From positions 62,019 to 126,018 of the forward strand of contig CXTY01000006.1 in the NCBI GenBank assembly GCA_001404055.1: a stretch of 64,000 nt of DNA. Direction: 5' to 3'. Of this stretch, positions 19,579 through 29,271 are shown piece by piece. The DNA comes from Roseibium album (lineage in GTDB: Bacteria > Pseudomonadota > Alphaproteobacteria > Rhizobiales > Stappiaceae). A program made the translations under genes and the position numbers. Under the pieces are notes generated by a model, which worked only from the letters and a program-made list of their open reading frames with translations, was not told where the DNA came from and made no database searches. How positions within the stretch are numbered: position 1 is the stretch's first letter; every line of letters starts with the position of its first letter.

Positions 19579-20136
19579 ATGTCGAATTTGGATTTAGATC
19601 TTGCGCAGCGCCTCACCGAATTGCGTAAGGTAAGAAACTGGTCGCTGGAAGAGCTGGCTGAAATAACAGGGATCAGCCGGGCGACGCTCTCGCGCATTGA
19701 GCGCGGTGATACCAGTCCGACGGCAATCGTTCTGGGAAAACTGGCAAGTGCATTCGGTTTATCGATGGCGGAACTGTTTGGGGTAGATTCAGGAAGCGCC
19801 GAACGACATTTTCCTTCAGCTTCACAAGCTATCTGGCAGGATCCGGAGACAGGGTTCATTCGCCGGTCACTGACACCGGCCACGAGTGGTTATCGCGGGT
19901 CGGTGATTGAAGGCATATTGCCAGCCGGTGCGACCATCTCCTATGCGGCTCCACCTGTTCCCGATCTGGAGCATCACCTTGTGCTTGTGGAAGGTGCGTT
20001 GCGCTTTACCCTCGGACTGGAGGTTTATGAACTCGTTGCGGGTGATGCCTTGCGATTTCGTCTCAATGCACCAAACAGCTATCACGTAGTCGGCGAGCAA
20101 TCTGCGCGTTACTTCCTGACGGTGATCACGCCATGA
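19579..20136 (+). CDS. XRE-family regulator with C-terminal cupin domain
   Basis: About 185 residues. An N-terminal Cro/CI helix-turn-helix (LTELRKVRNWSLEELAEITGISRATLSRIERGDTSPTA, about 9-48) is joined to a RmlC-like cupin (about 105-180: LEHHLVLVEGALRFTLGLEVYELVAGDALRFRLNAPNSYHV). This HTH-cupin form includes small-molecule sensors such as PuuR. It overlaps the next gene, a GNAT acetyltransferase, by ATGA, so that enzyme is its likely partner and target. The first ATG has only a weak site (GGGA). Confidence 0.88.
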   Translation: MSNLDLDLAQRLTELRKVRNWSLEELAEITGISRATLSRIERGDTSPTAIVLGKLASAFGLSMAELFGVDSGSAERHFPSASQAIWQDPETGFIRRSLTPATSGYRGSVIEGILPAGATISYAAPPVPDLEHHLVLVEGALRFTLGLEVYELVAGDALRFRLNAPNSYHVVGEQSARYFLTVITP

Positions 20137-20705
20137 CCGTTTCCGATGTGACATCACCCTCACGTTCCGGTTCTGAATTTCAACCAGTAGCCCCTGTCTT
20201 TCTGCTTTCTGCAGACCAGGTTCGCGCTGCGGTTCCCGATCTTGCGCAGTTGCTGCAGGCATGCGTCGAGGACGGCGCCGGTATCGGCTTCATCCTGCCG
20301 CTCCCTCGCCAGAAAGCCGAGACCTTCTGGCAGCAGGGCATTCCAGCTTTGGAGAGCGGCGATGCATATTTAATGGTTGCGCGCGAGGGAGACGAAATCG
20401 CAGGCGTCGTCGTGCTGACACTGGCACCGCAGGACAATGGCCAACATCGTGCTGAAGTTGCCAAACTGATGGTTCATCCGAACCACCGGCGAAAGGGTGT
20501 CGCGCGCAAGCTGATGACGGCAATTGATGGATTGGCGCTCTCACTGGATCGATGGCTGCTTGTTCTCGACACCGTCACTGGTGATCGTGCGGAGAATCTC
20601 TATCCGACTTGTGGCTATCAGAAGGTTGGGGCTATTCCCGACTATGCTTATGGCAGTCATGGAACCCTCGATGCGACGACTGTTTTTTATAAGGACCTGA
20701 GGTGA
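20133..20705 (+). CDS. GNAT family N-acetyltransferase
   Basis: 190 residues with the GNAT core: beta4 AGVVVLTLAPQ, acetyl-CoA pyrophosphate loop KLMVHPNHRRKGVARKLMTAID (Q/RxxGxG/A type) near 110-130, and the beta6-7 region LVLDTVTGDRAENLYPTCGYQKVGAIPDYA. It likely acetylates a small amine or antibiotic-like molecule. The start overlaps the stop of the HTH-cupin regulator, so both are on one transcript. Substrate unknown. Confidence 0.88.
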   Translation: MTVSDVTSPSRSGSEFQPVAPVFLLSADQVRAAVPDLAQLLQACVEDGAGIGFILPLPRQKAETFWQQGIPALESGDAYLMVAREGDEIAGVVVLTLAPQDNGQHRAEVAKLMVHPNHRRKGVARKLMTAIDGLALSLDRWLLVLDTVTGDRAENLYPTCGYQKVGAIPDYAYGSHGTLDATTVFYKDLR

Positions 20706-20787
20706 GGGATTGCTCGAATTCGAACGAGCATGACAATCGAGTCCAGGATTGGTGAGCAAAGGTGCTCGCTCTGCTTACGCTGAAGTG

Positions 20788-20838
20788 CCGGATTCCAGAT
20801 CTGCTCGTATCTTCGCTGCGCTTGTCTGGAATGACGAA
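20788..20838. repeat. Dispersed palindromic repeat, copy 2
   Basis: ATTCCAGA (20792-20799) and TCTGGAAT (20825-20832) frame a hairpin with CGTATCTTCGCTGCG inside; the right end reads TCTGGAATGACGAAG, matching the copy at 4360-4408 (TCCGGAATGACGAAG). The paired changes keep the stem intact in both copies. Confidence 0.65.
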
Positions 20839-20878
20839 GGAAGTTTCATGGTTTAGGCTCAAGCAACTCCACCAAAGT

Positions 20879-20903
20879 CATCCCGGGCTTGATCCGGGAT
20901 CCA
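20879..20903. repeat. REP-like hairpin
   Basis: TCCCGG (20881-20886) and CCGGGA (20894-20899) with the spacer GCTTGAT, the same hairpin type as the second half of the 15362 and 19379 elements. It is 50 bp right of the ATTCCAGA repeat. Confidence 0.65.
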
Positions 20904-21130
20904 TTGGCTTTTCAAATCTGCACACTGATTGGAAACGTACATCCGGATAGGTGTTTGGTTCCCTATGAGCCGATGCCATTCCCTAGGGTACCGGGTGTTA
21001 GTCGCTCAAAAAGCAAAACCTTTTGCTTCAATCCGCAAAGTGCCGCTCTGCGCTCCGCTATGGCTTTGCGCGTTCGGCATTCTAATCGACAAATCGTTGT
21101 CGATTAGCCGACCCAATGGTCGGACATGCC
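20904..21130. other. Intergenic region with two adjacent hairpins
   Basis: No gene seen. An 11-bp perfect hairpin CTAATCGACAA (21082-21092) / TTGTCGATTAG (21097-21107) is followed at once by CCGACC (21108-21113) / GGTCGG (21118-21123). They lie just past the stop of the leftward ABC-F gene and may stabilise or end its transcript, although there is no clear T run on either strand. Confidence 0.45.
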
Positions 21131-22936
21131 TCACTCATTCAGCATCTCAAGTTCCAGCCACTCTTCTTCGGCAGCGTCTTTTTCTGTCGTCAAATCAGTG
21201 ATTTGCTGGGATAACTTGGCAAATTTGTCAGGGTTCTTCGCGTAAAGGTTCGGGTCGTGCATATCGGCCTGAAGTCGTTCAAGCTTTGCTTCAAGTTTTT
21301 CTATTTTGTCAGGCAGGGTTTTCAGAAGGTGCTGTTGGGTGAAGGACAGCTTTGACTTCTGCTGTGGCTTTGACGCAGAACCATTTGATGCAGCAGTCTT
21401 TTCTCTCTTTGCGGGAACAGCTTTTTCTACCTTGCGCGCAGTGACGCCTTCGCCGCGTTGAGCAAGCATATCCGTGTAGCCGCCCGCATATTCGCGCCAG
21501 ACACCATTGTCTTCAGAAACAATGACGGATGTCGCCACTCGATCAAGAAAGTCTCTGTCATGCGAGACGATCAGTGCGGTGCCCGGATAGTCGGCGAGAA
21601 GTTCCTGAAGTAGGTCAAGCGTTTCCAGGTCGAGGTCGTTGGTCGGTTCGTCGAGCACCATCATGTTGGACTTGCTGGCAAGGGCTCGCGCGAGAATCGC
21701 GCGTGCGCGTTCACCGCCGGAAAGCGCGCTGACCGGGGTCCTGGCTTGTTCTGGCGAGAACAGGAAGTCTTTCATGTAGGACATGACGTGCTTGGTTTCA
21801 TCGCCAATGACCACCATGTCACCGCGTCCGCCAGTGAGTACCGACGTAAGACTGTCATTGAGATCCAGTTTCTCTCGTTTCTGGTCAAGCGTGACCATTT
21901 CCAGATTTGTCCCAAGCCGCGTTGAGCCAGCATCCGGCACAAGCTCGCCAATGAGCATTTTGAGAAGGGTGGTTTTTCCGGCGCCGTTCGGCCCAACAAA
22001 TCCCACTCGGTCACCCCGCTGAATTCGGGCGGAGAAATCCTTGACGATGGTGCGATCACCATAAGTCTTGGAGATGCTCTTTGCCTCGATCACCAGTTTG
22101 CCGGAAGCCTCGGCTTCCGTGGCATTCAGTTTGGCATTGCCTTGCGGACCACGATGTTCGCGCTTCTGTTTGCGCAGGTCTGCGAGTTCCCGTACCCGGC
22201 GCATGTTGCGCTTGCGGCGTGCGGTAACGCCGTAGGTGATCCAGTGTTCTTCGCGTTTGATCTTTTGCGCGAGCTTCTGCTGGTCGATTTCCTCTTGCTC
22301 GAAAACCTCGTCGCGCCAGACCTCGAAATGCGCAAACCCCTTTTCCATGCGCCTTGACACGCCACGGTCGATCCACACGGTTGCGCGTGACAGGTTTTCC
22401 AGAAAGCGACGGTCGTGAGAAATGAGTACAAGGGCCGATTTCAGGCTCTTGAGTTCCTCTTCCAGCCATTCGATCGCCGGAAGATCCAAATGGTTGGTCG
22501 GCTCATCCAGAAGCAGGACATCCGGTTCGGGTGCAAGCGTACGGGCAAGAGCTGCGCGGCGCGCTTCACCGCCTGAAAGCGTGTTCGGGTCTTCTTTTCC
22601 AGTCAGTCCCAGTACTTCCAGAAGGTAGGCTCCACGATAGGGATCATCGCCTTCTGTTAGGCCTTCGTTGACGTATTCAATCGTTGACGCATAGCTGGAA
22701 AGATCGGGGTCCTGTGGCAGATAACGGACAGTGCGGCCTGGTTGGAAAAACCTCTCACCGCTATCCATTTCAACGAGACCTGCGGCGATTTTCAGCAAGG
22801 TCGACTTGCCGGAGCCGTTGCGCCCGACAAGGCACAGCCTTTCGCCTTCAGAAACGGAAAGCTCGGTTCCAGTCAACAATGGCGTGCCGCCGAAAGTCAG
22901 ATGAACATCGCGAAGCGTGAGAAGGGGCGGGGCCAT
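21131..22936 (-). CDS. uup: ABC-F family ATPase, Uup type
   Basis: 601 residues with two ABC domains and no membrane segments, so it is a soluble ABC-F protein acting at the ribosome or on DNA rather than in transport. Walker A motifs GRNGSGKST (38-46) and GPNGAGKTT, signatures LSGGE (120-124 and again in the second half), Walker B LLLDEPTNHLD and MVLDEPTNDLD. The linker between domains is arginine/lysine rich, and the C-terminal 80 residues are a lysine/glutamate coiled coil (LPDKIEKLEAKLERLQADMHD), the feature that separates Uup from EttA. Single gene, leftward. Confidence 0.9.
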   Translation of the reverse strand: MAPPLLTLRDVHLTFGGTPLLTGTELSVSEGERLCLVGRNGSGKSTLLKIAAGLVEMDSGERFFQPGRTVRYLPQDPDLSSYASTIEYVNEGLTEGDDPYRGAYLLEVLGLTGKEDPNTLSGGEARRAALARTLAPEPDVLLLDEPTNHLDLPAIEWLEEELKSLKSALVLISHDRRFLENLSRATVWIDRGVSRRMEKGFAHFEVWRDEVFEQEEIDQQKLAQKIKREEHWITYGVTARRKRNMRRVRELADLRKQKREHRGPQGNAKLNATEAEASGKLVIEAKSISKTYGDRTIVKDFSARIQRGDRVGFVGPNGAGKTTLLKMLIGELVPDAGSTRLGTNLEMVTLDQKREKLDLNDSLTSVLTGGRGDMVVIGDETKHVMSYMKDFLFSPEQARTPVSALSGGERARAILARALASKSNMMVLDEPTNDLDLETLDLLQELLADYPGTALIVSHDRDFLDRVATSVIVSEDNGVWREYAGGYTDMLAQRGEGVTARKVEKAVPAKREKTAASNGSASKPQQKSKLSFTQQHLLKTLPDKIEKLEAKLERLQADMHDPNLYAKNPDKFAKLSQQITDLTTEKDAAEEEWLELEMLNE

Positions 22937-23147
22937 GGGTGCCTTTGAAATTCCAGGTCAATGAGTTGGATCGGCGCCCGGTTTACTGGTCAGACAAGTG
23001 GCGCGCAAGCGGGTCGCAAGCTGGAAGCGTGCATTTTTGATCAGAGCTTCCGAGATTTTCCAGCCAAACTGAGCTATTATCAACGAATGTGGACAGGGGC
23101 CGATCACTAACAGACAGCCTTCATGAGGCTGGCAGGAGAATGCAGCT

Positions 23148-23660
23148 ATGCCTTATCTGATCAAAAGTCCCATCGATTTCACACAATTTCGAAAGAGCTT
23201 CGCGTCCTGCACAGCAGCGGCCTTGCTAAGCTTTGCAGTTAGTACAGTTTCAGTACTGTCCAGCACGCAAGATGTACGTGCTGATGGATTTTACTTCGGC
23301 ACTGGCGGTGTTGGCATAGCATTTGGCACTGGTGGATATCGTGGGTACCGAGGTGGATACAGGGGCGGTTTCTTCTATGGATTCTCAGGACCTCCATATC
23401 GTCCGTATGGCGCACCCCACTACTACCATCCCTATGACATGCGCGCTTATCCCTACAGGTCCAGGGTCTATGTAGGCCCGCGCCGCTATGTTGGTCCTCG
23501 CCGATATGTAGGGCAACCACAGCGTGTGCCGCATACCAAGACGGGACTGCCGCCGTTTACTCGGCAATGGGTTGCTTATTGCTCGCGGAAATTCAAATCT
23601 TTCAACCCAAATACGGGAACGTATCTGGCGTATAGTGGAAAATATCGCTTTTGCCGCTAG
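23148..23660 (+). CDS. BA14K family exported protein
   Basis: 170 residues. An N-terminal signal region (TAAALLSFAVSTVSVLSSTQDVRA) precedes a glycine/tyrosine-rich stretch (GTGGYRGYRGGYRGGFFYG), a tandem VGPRRYVGPRRYVG repeat, and a C-terminal domain WVAYCSRKFKSFNPNTG.YLAY..KYRFC that matches the BA14K lectin-like motif common in Hyphomicrobiales (Brucella BA14k is immunoreactive). Likely a small cell-surface or periplasmic protein. Two cysteines near the C-terminus may bond. Monocistronic, just upstream of the peptide transporter block but probably unrelated to it. Confidence 0.78.
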   Translation: MPYLIKSPIDFTQFRKSFASCTAAALLSFAVSTVSVLSSTQDVRADGFYFGTGGVGIAFGTGGYRGYRGGYRGGFFYGFSGPPYRPYGAPHYYHPYDMRAYPYRSRVYVGPRRYVGPRRYVGQPQRVPHTKTGLPPFTRQWVAYCSRKFKSFNPNTGTYLAYSGKYRFCR

Positions 23661-23882
23661 TTTTGAAACAAAATTTCGCGCCGCACTGCAGTTAAATTTG
23701 ACCGAATAGTAAAACAGCGAAAAAATTTTCCGGATTTTTGCATTAATGCGCAAAAACATCGCCTTTCTACGGCTGTTCTCGAAATGTGCCGTTGGGAGAA
23801 GCTTGATTGCGCGCAAAGAAGGTGGAATCTTGTCAGCCATCGTTCCATTAGCATCAACAATAACTCTATAGGGGAGAGCGAT

Positions 23883-25469
23883 ATGTTCAAGTCCATGCGT
23901 GTGACAGCGCTTGCGGCTGCTTTGATGGCAGCTACGTCTCTAACGGCGGTTGCAGAGGTGGTTTATCACCGCGGCAACACAGCTGACCCGGAAACACTGG
24001 ATCAGCACAAAACATCCACGACATATGAAGCGCATATTCTGCGCGATCTTTATGAAGGTCTGGTGTCCTACAGCGCTGCTGGCAAGGTCATCCCGGGCGT
24101 GGCGAAAGAGTGGTCCGTCTCTGACGATGGTACCGTTTATACCTTCACCCTGCGCGATGATGCGAAATGGTCAAATGGCGATCCGGTTGTCGCCGGCGAT
24201 TTTGTTTATTCCATTCGCCGGATCATGACCCCGGACACCGGCGCCAAATACGCTAACATCCTGTATCCGATTAAAAATGCGGAAAAAGTCAACAAGGGTG
24301 ACCTGACCCCTGACGAAGTTGGTGTGAAGGCGCTTGATGACCATACGCTGGAAATCACGCTTGAATCGCCGACGCCGTATTTCATCGAGCAGCTGACCCA
24401 CCAGACCGGCCTGCCTGTTCACCCGGCAACTGTCGAAGCTCACGGCACTGATTTCGTGAAGCCGGAAAACATGGTCACCAACGGTGCCTATACTTTGGCG
24501 GAATTCATTCCGAACGCCCACGTCAAGGCGACAAAAAACCCGAACTTCCATGATGCGGACAACGTCAAGATCGACACTGTCTTCTTCTACCCAACGGAAG
24601 ATCGTGGCGCAGCTCTCCGCCGTTTCCAGGCCGGTGAATTGCATACCAACAACGATGCTCCGACGGAGCAGGTTGCCTTCATGAAGGAAACCCTCGGGGA
24701 TCAGTTCCGCGTCGCGCCATATCTCGGTACGTATTATTATGCGCTGAACCACGAAGACGAGACACTCAGCAATCCGGATGTACGCCAGGCTCTGTCCATG
24801 GCAATCGACCGTGAATTCCTCGCGGACGAAATCTGGGGCTCCACCATGGTCGCCGGATACTCCTTCGTACCGCCAGGAATTGGCAACTACGGCGAGCCGG
24901 CATTCGCTGATTACATGGATATGTCCCAGATCGACCGTGAAGAAAAAGCGATCGAACTGCTGACAAAAGCTGGGTACGGTCCGGACAATCCTGTCACGTT
25001 GACCATCAACTACAACACCTCGGAAAACCACAAGAATACGGCTGTTGCCATTGCCGATATGTGGAAGCCTCTTGGCGTTGAAGTGGCCATGGTCAACACC
25101 GATACCAAAACGCACTACGCCATGCTGCGTGATCGTCAGGACTTTGACATCGCCCGTGCTGGCTGGATCGGTGACTATTCGGATCCGCAGAACTTCCTGT
25201 TCATGGTGGAAAGCGACAATACCGGTTTCAACTACGCTCGTTATGAGAACCCGGAATATGACGCGCTGATGGATAAGGCAGCTGCAACTGTCGATCTGGA
25301 AAAACGTGCCGACGTTTTAAAGCAAGCAGAAGTGCTCTTCATGCGTGATCTGCCGTTCATTCCGATGATGTACTACGGTTCGATGAACCTGGTCTCCGAC
25401 AAGGTCGCAGGATTTGAGAACAACCTTCTCAATGTCCATCCGACCCGTTGGATGAGCATCTCCGAATAA
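23883..25469 (+). CDS. oppA: Oligopeptide ABC transporter substrate-binding protein (SBP_bac_5)
   Basis: 528 residues from ATG 23883 (AGGGGAGAGCGAT upstream). A Sec signal peptide (MFKSMRVTALAAALMAATSLTAVA) leads into a typical OppA-type protein: NTADPETLDQHKTSTTYEAHILRDLYEGLVSY at the N-terminus, WSNGDPVVAGDFVYSIRRIM, and NPDVRQALSMAIDRE. The size and the ordered permease and ATPase genes behind it identify a complete peptide importer. A 24-bp perfect palindrome after its stop could raise its expression over the permease genes. Confidence 0.93.
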   Translation: MFKSMRVTALAAALMAATSLTAVAEVVYHRGNTADPETLDQHKTSTTYEAHILRDLYEGLVSYSAAGKVIPGVAKEWSVSDDGTVYTFTLRDDAKWSNGDPVVAGDFVYSIRRIMTPDTGAKYANILYPIKNAEKVNKGDLTPDEVGVKALDDHTLEITLESPTPYFIEQLTHQTGLPVHPATVEAHGTDFVKPENMVTNGAYTLAEFIPNAHVKATKNPNFHDADNVKIDTVFFYPTEDRGAALRRFQAGELHTNNDAPTEQVAFMKETLGDQFRVAPYLGTYYYALNHEDETLSNPDVRQALSMAIDREFLADEIWGSTMVAGYSFVPPGIGNYGEPAFADYMDMSQIDREEKAIELLTKAGYGPDNPVTLTINYNTSENHKNTAVAIADMWKPLGVEVAMVNTDTKTHYAMLRDRQDFDIARAGWIGDYSDPQNFLFMVESDNTGFNYARYENPEYDALMDKAAATVDLEKRADVLKQAEVLFMRDLPFIPMMYYGSMNLVSDKVAGFENNLLNVHPTRWMSISE

Positions 25470-25482
25470 TCCAAAACCCGAG

Positions 25483-25506
25483 ACCGGCAGGGAATTCCCT
25501 GCCGGT
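25483..25506 (+). promoter_or_regulatory. Intercistronic hairpin between oppA and oppB
   Basis: A perfect 24-bp palindrome (ACCGGCAGGGAA and its complement, centred at 25494/25495), 13 bp after the oppA stop, with a single TTCTT behind. Such hairpins after binding-protein genes commonly protect the upstream mRNA and partly end transcription, giving more binding protein than permease. Confidence 0.6.
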
Positions 25507-25557
25507 TCTTGCAAGGCGGCAACAAAAAACCGCCGTGAAGCAATTGGGGCAAAGCCT

Positions 25558-26481
25558 ATGCACCGCTACGTGCTCAGTCGATTGTTCGGCGCTATTCCGA
25601 CCATTTTTCTGATCGTGACAATATCGTTTTTTCTGATCCGGATCGCGCCTGGCGGTCCGTTTGATCTTGAGCGACCACTGGAAGCCAAGGTGATGGAAAA
25701 TCTGAACAAGATCTACCATCTCGATGAGCCACTCTGGAACCAGTACCTGCTTTATTTGAAAAGCATTGCGCAGCTGGACTTTGGCCCAAGCTTTTATTTC
25801 CGCGACTTCACAATCAATGAATTGTTTGCGCAAAGTCTCCCCATTTCCATCCAGTTGGGGCTCTCGGCTCTTTGTCTGGCTCTTGTCGTTGGCGGCACCC
25901 TCGGGGTGTTCGCAGCGTTGCGCCAGAATAAACCAACCGATTACGCAGTCATGACCGCGGCCACATTGGGGGTCACCATTCCGAATTTTGTGGTTGCACC
26001 CATTTTGACGCTGATCCTGGGGGTCTGGCTAGGTTGGCTACCGGTCGGCGGCTGGAACGGTGGTGCCTTTGTCAATGTCATCCTGCCGGTTGTCACGCTG
26101 GCTCTGCCACAGATCGCCGTCGTTGCGCGTTTGACACGCGGCTCGATGATTGAGGCATTGCGATCAAATCACGTCAGAACCGCCAGGGCTTACGGCTTGA
26201 CCAATTACATGGTCATCGTGGTCCATGCGCTCAGGGGCGCGATCCTGCCTGTTGTGTCTTATCTCGGACCGGCCGCAGCCGCCTTGTTGACCGGTTCGGT
26301 TGTGATTGAAACCATCTTCGGAATTCCCGGTATTGGCCGTTACTTCGTTCAGGGCGCGCTCAACCGTGACTATACACTCGTGATGGGTACGGTCGTTGTC
26401 GTCGCCTGTTTTGTAATCCTGTTCAACCTCGTCGTGGATCTGCTTTATGCGCTGCTCGATCCGCGTGTGCGCTACGATTGA
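25558..26481 (+). CDS. oppB: Oligopeptide ABC transporter permease OppB
   Basis: 307 residues. Starts with the OppB family head (MHRYVLSRLFGAIPTIFLIVTISFFLIRIAPGGPFD), six membrane helices, and the EAA loop with VARLTRGSMIEALRSNHVRTARAYGL, which docks on the ATPase. Normal length for OppB/DppB. It lies 88 bp after oppA and 14 bp before oppC. Confidence 0.93.
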   Translation: MHRYVLSRLFGAIPTIFLIVTISFFLIRIAPGGPFDLERPLEAKVMENLNKIYHLDEPLWNQYLLYLKSIAQLDFGPSFYFRDFTINELFAQSLPISIQLGLSALCLALVVGGTLGVFAALRQNKPTDYAVMTAATLGVTIPNFVVAPILTLILGVWLGWLPVGGWNGGAFVNVILPVVTLALPQIAVVARLTRGSMIEALRSNHVRTARAYGLTNYMVIVVHALRGAILPVVSYLGPAAAALLTGSVVIETIFGIPGIGRYFVQGALNRDYTLVMGTVVVVACFVILFNLVVDLLYALLDPRVRYD

Positions 26482-26495
26482 GGAGGAGCTGACCT

Positions 26496-27620
26496 GTGAC
26501 CATGACCGAAATAAACCCTGATGTTCCTGCAAAGGGACGTTCACTTTGGGATGATGCCCGCGACCGTTTGCTGGCTAACCGGGCAGCCGTTGCTTCAATG
26601 ATCGTACTGACATCGATCACGCTGATCTCGATCTTGGGGCCGATCCTTTCACCGCACCATTTTGACACCGTTTACCGGGATTACGTCAAAGTTCCAGCAA
26701 GTCTGGAAGCTTATCCGCGTGCCGATCAGGTGGAACCGAAACTCCTTTCCGTTTTGAAGCGCGCCCGCCTTACGGTCGACAGCTATGAACGCAACGGAGA
26801 CACTGTGGTGGCAAAGGTCACCTCTAAGCGTGAAATCGATCCCCGCTCGACCCGCTATGTCGATCGCAGCGATCTCTTCAAAGACGCGGAATTGACGGAT
26901 ATGTCTGCGGACAAGAAGTCTGCCACCATGCGCGCTGACATCAACTATCTGCACTTTTATTTCGGTACCGATGCCAACGGCCGGGACATGATGACCCGGA
27001 CATTTATCGCTGGCCGGGTGTCTCTGACGATCGGTCTGCTTGCTACAATCGTGGCAATCTCGATTGGAGTCCTCTATGGCGCGACGTCCGGTTACCTGGG
27101 TGGCCGAACTGATCAGATGATGATGCGCGTTGTCGATATTCTCTATTCGTTGCCCTTCATCTTCTTCGTCATCATGCTGGTCGTGTTCTTTGGTCGGAAT
27201 TTCATATTGATGTTCATTGCCGTGGGGGCGGTGGAATGGCTCGATATGGCACGTATCGTGCGCGGCCAGACGCTCACCATCAAGCGCCAGGAATATGTGC
27301 AGGCTGCTGAAGCCATGGGTGTTGCCGATGGCGGTATCGTGCGTCGGCATATCATCCCGAACACGCTTGGCCCGGTTGTTGTCTACATGACACTGCTAGT
27401 GCCAAAGGTCATTCTTCTGGAAAGCTTCCTGTCCTTCCTTGGGCTCGGTATTCAGGAACCCATGACAAGTTGGGGCGTGCTGATTTCCGAGGGTGCGCGT
27501 AACCTGCAAGGGGCGGCGTGGATGCTCATCTTTCCGTCGATTTTCCTGACGTCGACGCTTTTCGCACTCAATTTCATTGGGGACGGACTGCGTGATGCCC
27601 TGGATCCCAAGGACCGGTAA
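26496..27620 (+). CDS. oppC: Oligopeptide ABC transporter permease OppC, with enlarged periplasmic loop
   Basis: 374 residues from GTG 26496 (AGGAGG nine bases upstream; an ATG two codons later is possible). It has the OppC_N head (DDARDRLLANRAAVASMIVLTSITLISILGPILSP), TM helices in the second half and the EAA motif QTLTIKRQEYVQAAEAMGVADGGIVRRHIIPN. About 75 residues more than a typical OppC lie between helix 1 and the DANGRDMMTRTF motif; this charged stretch (LKRARLTVDSYERNGDTVVAKVTSKREID) should be periplasmic. Its role is unknown. Confidence 0.9.
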   Translation: MTMTEINPDVPAKGRSLWDDARDRLLANRAAVASMIVLTSITLISILGPILSPHHFDTVYRDYVKVPASLEAYPRADQVEPKLLSVLKRARLTVDSYERNGDTVVAKVTSKREIDPRSTRYVDRSDLFKDAELTDMSADKKSATMRADINYLHFYFGTDANGRDMMTRTFIAGRVSLTIGLLATIVAISIGVLYGATSGYLGGRTDQMMMRVVDILYSLPFIFFVIMLVVFFGRNFILMFIAVGAVEWLDMARIVRGQTLTIKRQEYVQAAEAMGVADGGIVRRHIIPNTLGPVVVYMTLLVPKVILLESFLSFLGLGIQEPMTSWGVLISEGARNLQGAAWMLIFPSIFLTSTLFALNFIGDGLRDALDPKDR

Positions 27621-27630
27621 GGAGATGACC

Positions 27631-29250
27631 ATGACAACGGAAAAAACGGTCCTCTCCATAAAGGACCTGGTAGTCGATTTCGAAACTGCGACAGGCACGG
27701 TCAATGCTGTGCGTGGTGTCGACATTCATGTCGAGGCCGGTGAGACCGTCGCCATCGTCGGAGAAAGCGGCTCGGGCAAGAGCCAGACCATGATGGCCGC
27801 CATGGGGCTTCTCGCGTCTAATGGGCGAACCAGCGGTGAAGTCATCTATGAGGAACGCAACATCCTCGGTTTGCCGATAAAGCGGTTGAACGACATTCGC
27901 GGCGCCAAGGTCACCATGATCTTTCAGGAGCCGATGACCTCACTGGATCCGCTCTACACCGTCGGACGGCAGCTCGCTGAACCAATGGTCGTACATGGTG
28001 GATTATCCTGGAAGCAGGCAAAGGCAAAGGCGCTAGACCTCTTGAAGCTCGTGAATATTCCCGAGCCTGAACGCAAGATCAAAGCCTATCCCTATGAGAT
28101 GTCAGGTGGTCAGCGCCAACGCGTCATGATCGCCATGGCGCTTGCCAATGATCCAGATGTTCTGATTGCTGACGAACCGACCACGGCGCTTGACGTGACC
28201 ACCCAGGCGCAGATCCTTGATCTGCTTGCCGATCTGCAGGAACGTCTGGGCATGGCGGTGATATTCATCACCCATGATCTGGGTATTGTTCGTCGAATTG
28301 CCGACCGTGTTTATGTAATGAAAACCGGGGAAGTGGTTGAATGCGGCGAGACCAGCCAAATCTTCACCCAGCCTGCGCACCCTTATACCAGAATGCTGCT
28401 GGACGCTGAACCGACCGGACATAAACTTCCCGTGCCGGAAAGTACCCGGGTTTTACTGGAAGCGCAGAAGGTCGAGGTGGAATTTGAGCTGGATTCCGGT
28501 TTTCTGAAACCGAAGCACATCTTGCGTGCAGTGGATGATATCAGCTTCTCTCTGCGCAAGGGACAAACACTCGGTATTGTCGGGGAAAGTGGTTCTGGCA
28601 AGTCGACGCTCGGTCGGGCAGTCTTGAATTTGCTACCGGCAGGCGGTCGGGTCGTTTTTCAGGGGCAGCAGATCTCAGGCAAAGACCGTGCTGCCATGCG
28701 TGGCTTGCGCAAAGACATGCAGCTGATTTTCCAGGATCCTTTTGGATCGTTGAGCCCGCGCATGACTGTTGGTCAGATCATTTCCGAGGGACTTCTGGTT
28801 CATGAACCATCACTATCTGCCAAAGATCGCGATGAGCGGGCTTGTCAGTCCCTGGAGGAAGTGTCGCTCGATCCAGTAATGCGCAACCGCTATCCGCACG
28901 AGTTCTCTGGTGGTCAGCGTCAGCGCATCGCAATTGCGCGTACGATGGTGTTGAAACCTGAACTCGTTGTACTGGACGAGCCGACGTCAGCGCTGGATCG
29001 TACGATCCAGAAACAGGTGGTAGAGCTGTTGCGGGATCTGCAAAAGGCCCATGATCTGACCTATCTGTTCATCAGTCATGATCTTGCTGTTGTGAGGGCT
29101 ATTTCCGATACGGTCATGGTTATGCAGCACGGCAAGGTTGTCGAGGCGGGCGTGACTGAAGCCATATTTGAAGCGCCGAAATGCGACTACACAAAGGAAC
29201 TCATCGGTGCAGCCATGTTAACCCAACAGCAAATGATGGAAACCGCCTAA
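27631..29250 (+). CDS. oppDF: Fused dual ATP-binding protein of the oligopeptide transporter (OppD-OppF)
   Basis: 540 residues from ATG 27631 (AAGGAG six bases upstream). Two full ABC domains in one chain: Walker [10 protein letters not shown] (44-52) and GESGSGKST (second half), two SGGQRQR signatures, Walker [13 protein letters not shown] and [11 protein letters not shown], and an oligopeptide_HPY-type segment after the first domain ([15 protein letters not shown]). It replaces separate OppD and OppF and powers import through OppB/OppC. Last gene of the operon, ten bases after oppC. Confidence 0.93.
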   Translation: MTTEKTVLSIKDLVVDFETATGTVNAVRGVDIHVEAGETVAIVGESGSGKSQTMMAAMGLLASNGRTSGEVIYEERNILGLPIKRLNDIRGAKVTMIFQEPMTSLDPLYTVGRQLAEPMVVHGGLSWKQAKAKALDLLKLVNIPEPERKIKAYPYEMSGGQRQRVMIAMALANDPDVLIADEPTTALDVTTQAQILDLLADLQERLGMAVIFITHDLGIVRRIADRVYVMKTGEVVECGETSQIFTQPAHPYTRMLLDAEPTGHKLPVPESTRVLLEAQKVEVEFELDSGFLKPKHILRAVDDISFSLRKGQTLGIVGESGSGKSTLGRAVLNLLPAGGRVVFQGQQISGKDRAAMRGLRKDMQLIFQDPFGSLSPRMTVGQIISEGLLVHEPSLSAKDRDERACQSLEEVSLDPVMRNRYPHEFSGGQRQRIAIARTMVLKPELVVLDEPTSALDRTIQKQVVELLRDLQKAHDLTYLFISHDLAVVRAISDTVMVMQHGKVVEAGVTEAIFEAPKCDYTKELIGAAMLTQQQMMETA

Positions 29251-29271
29251 GCATTCGGAAGAAAACGCTTG

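Noticed and set aside
23446-23520. Tandem VGPRRYVGPRRYVG coding repeats as a possible CRISPR or VNTR
   Set aside because: They are short in-frame repeats inside the BA14K protein gene, with no spacers.
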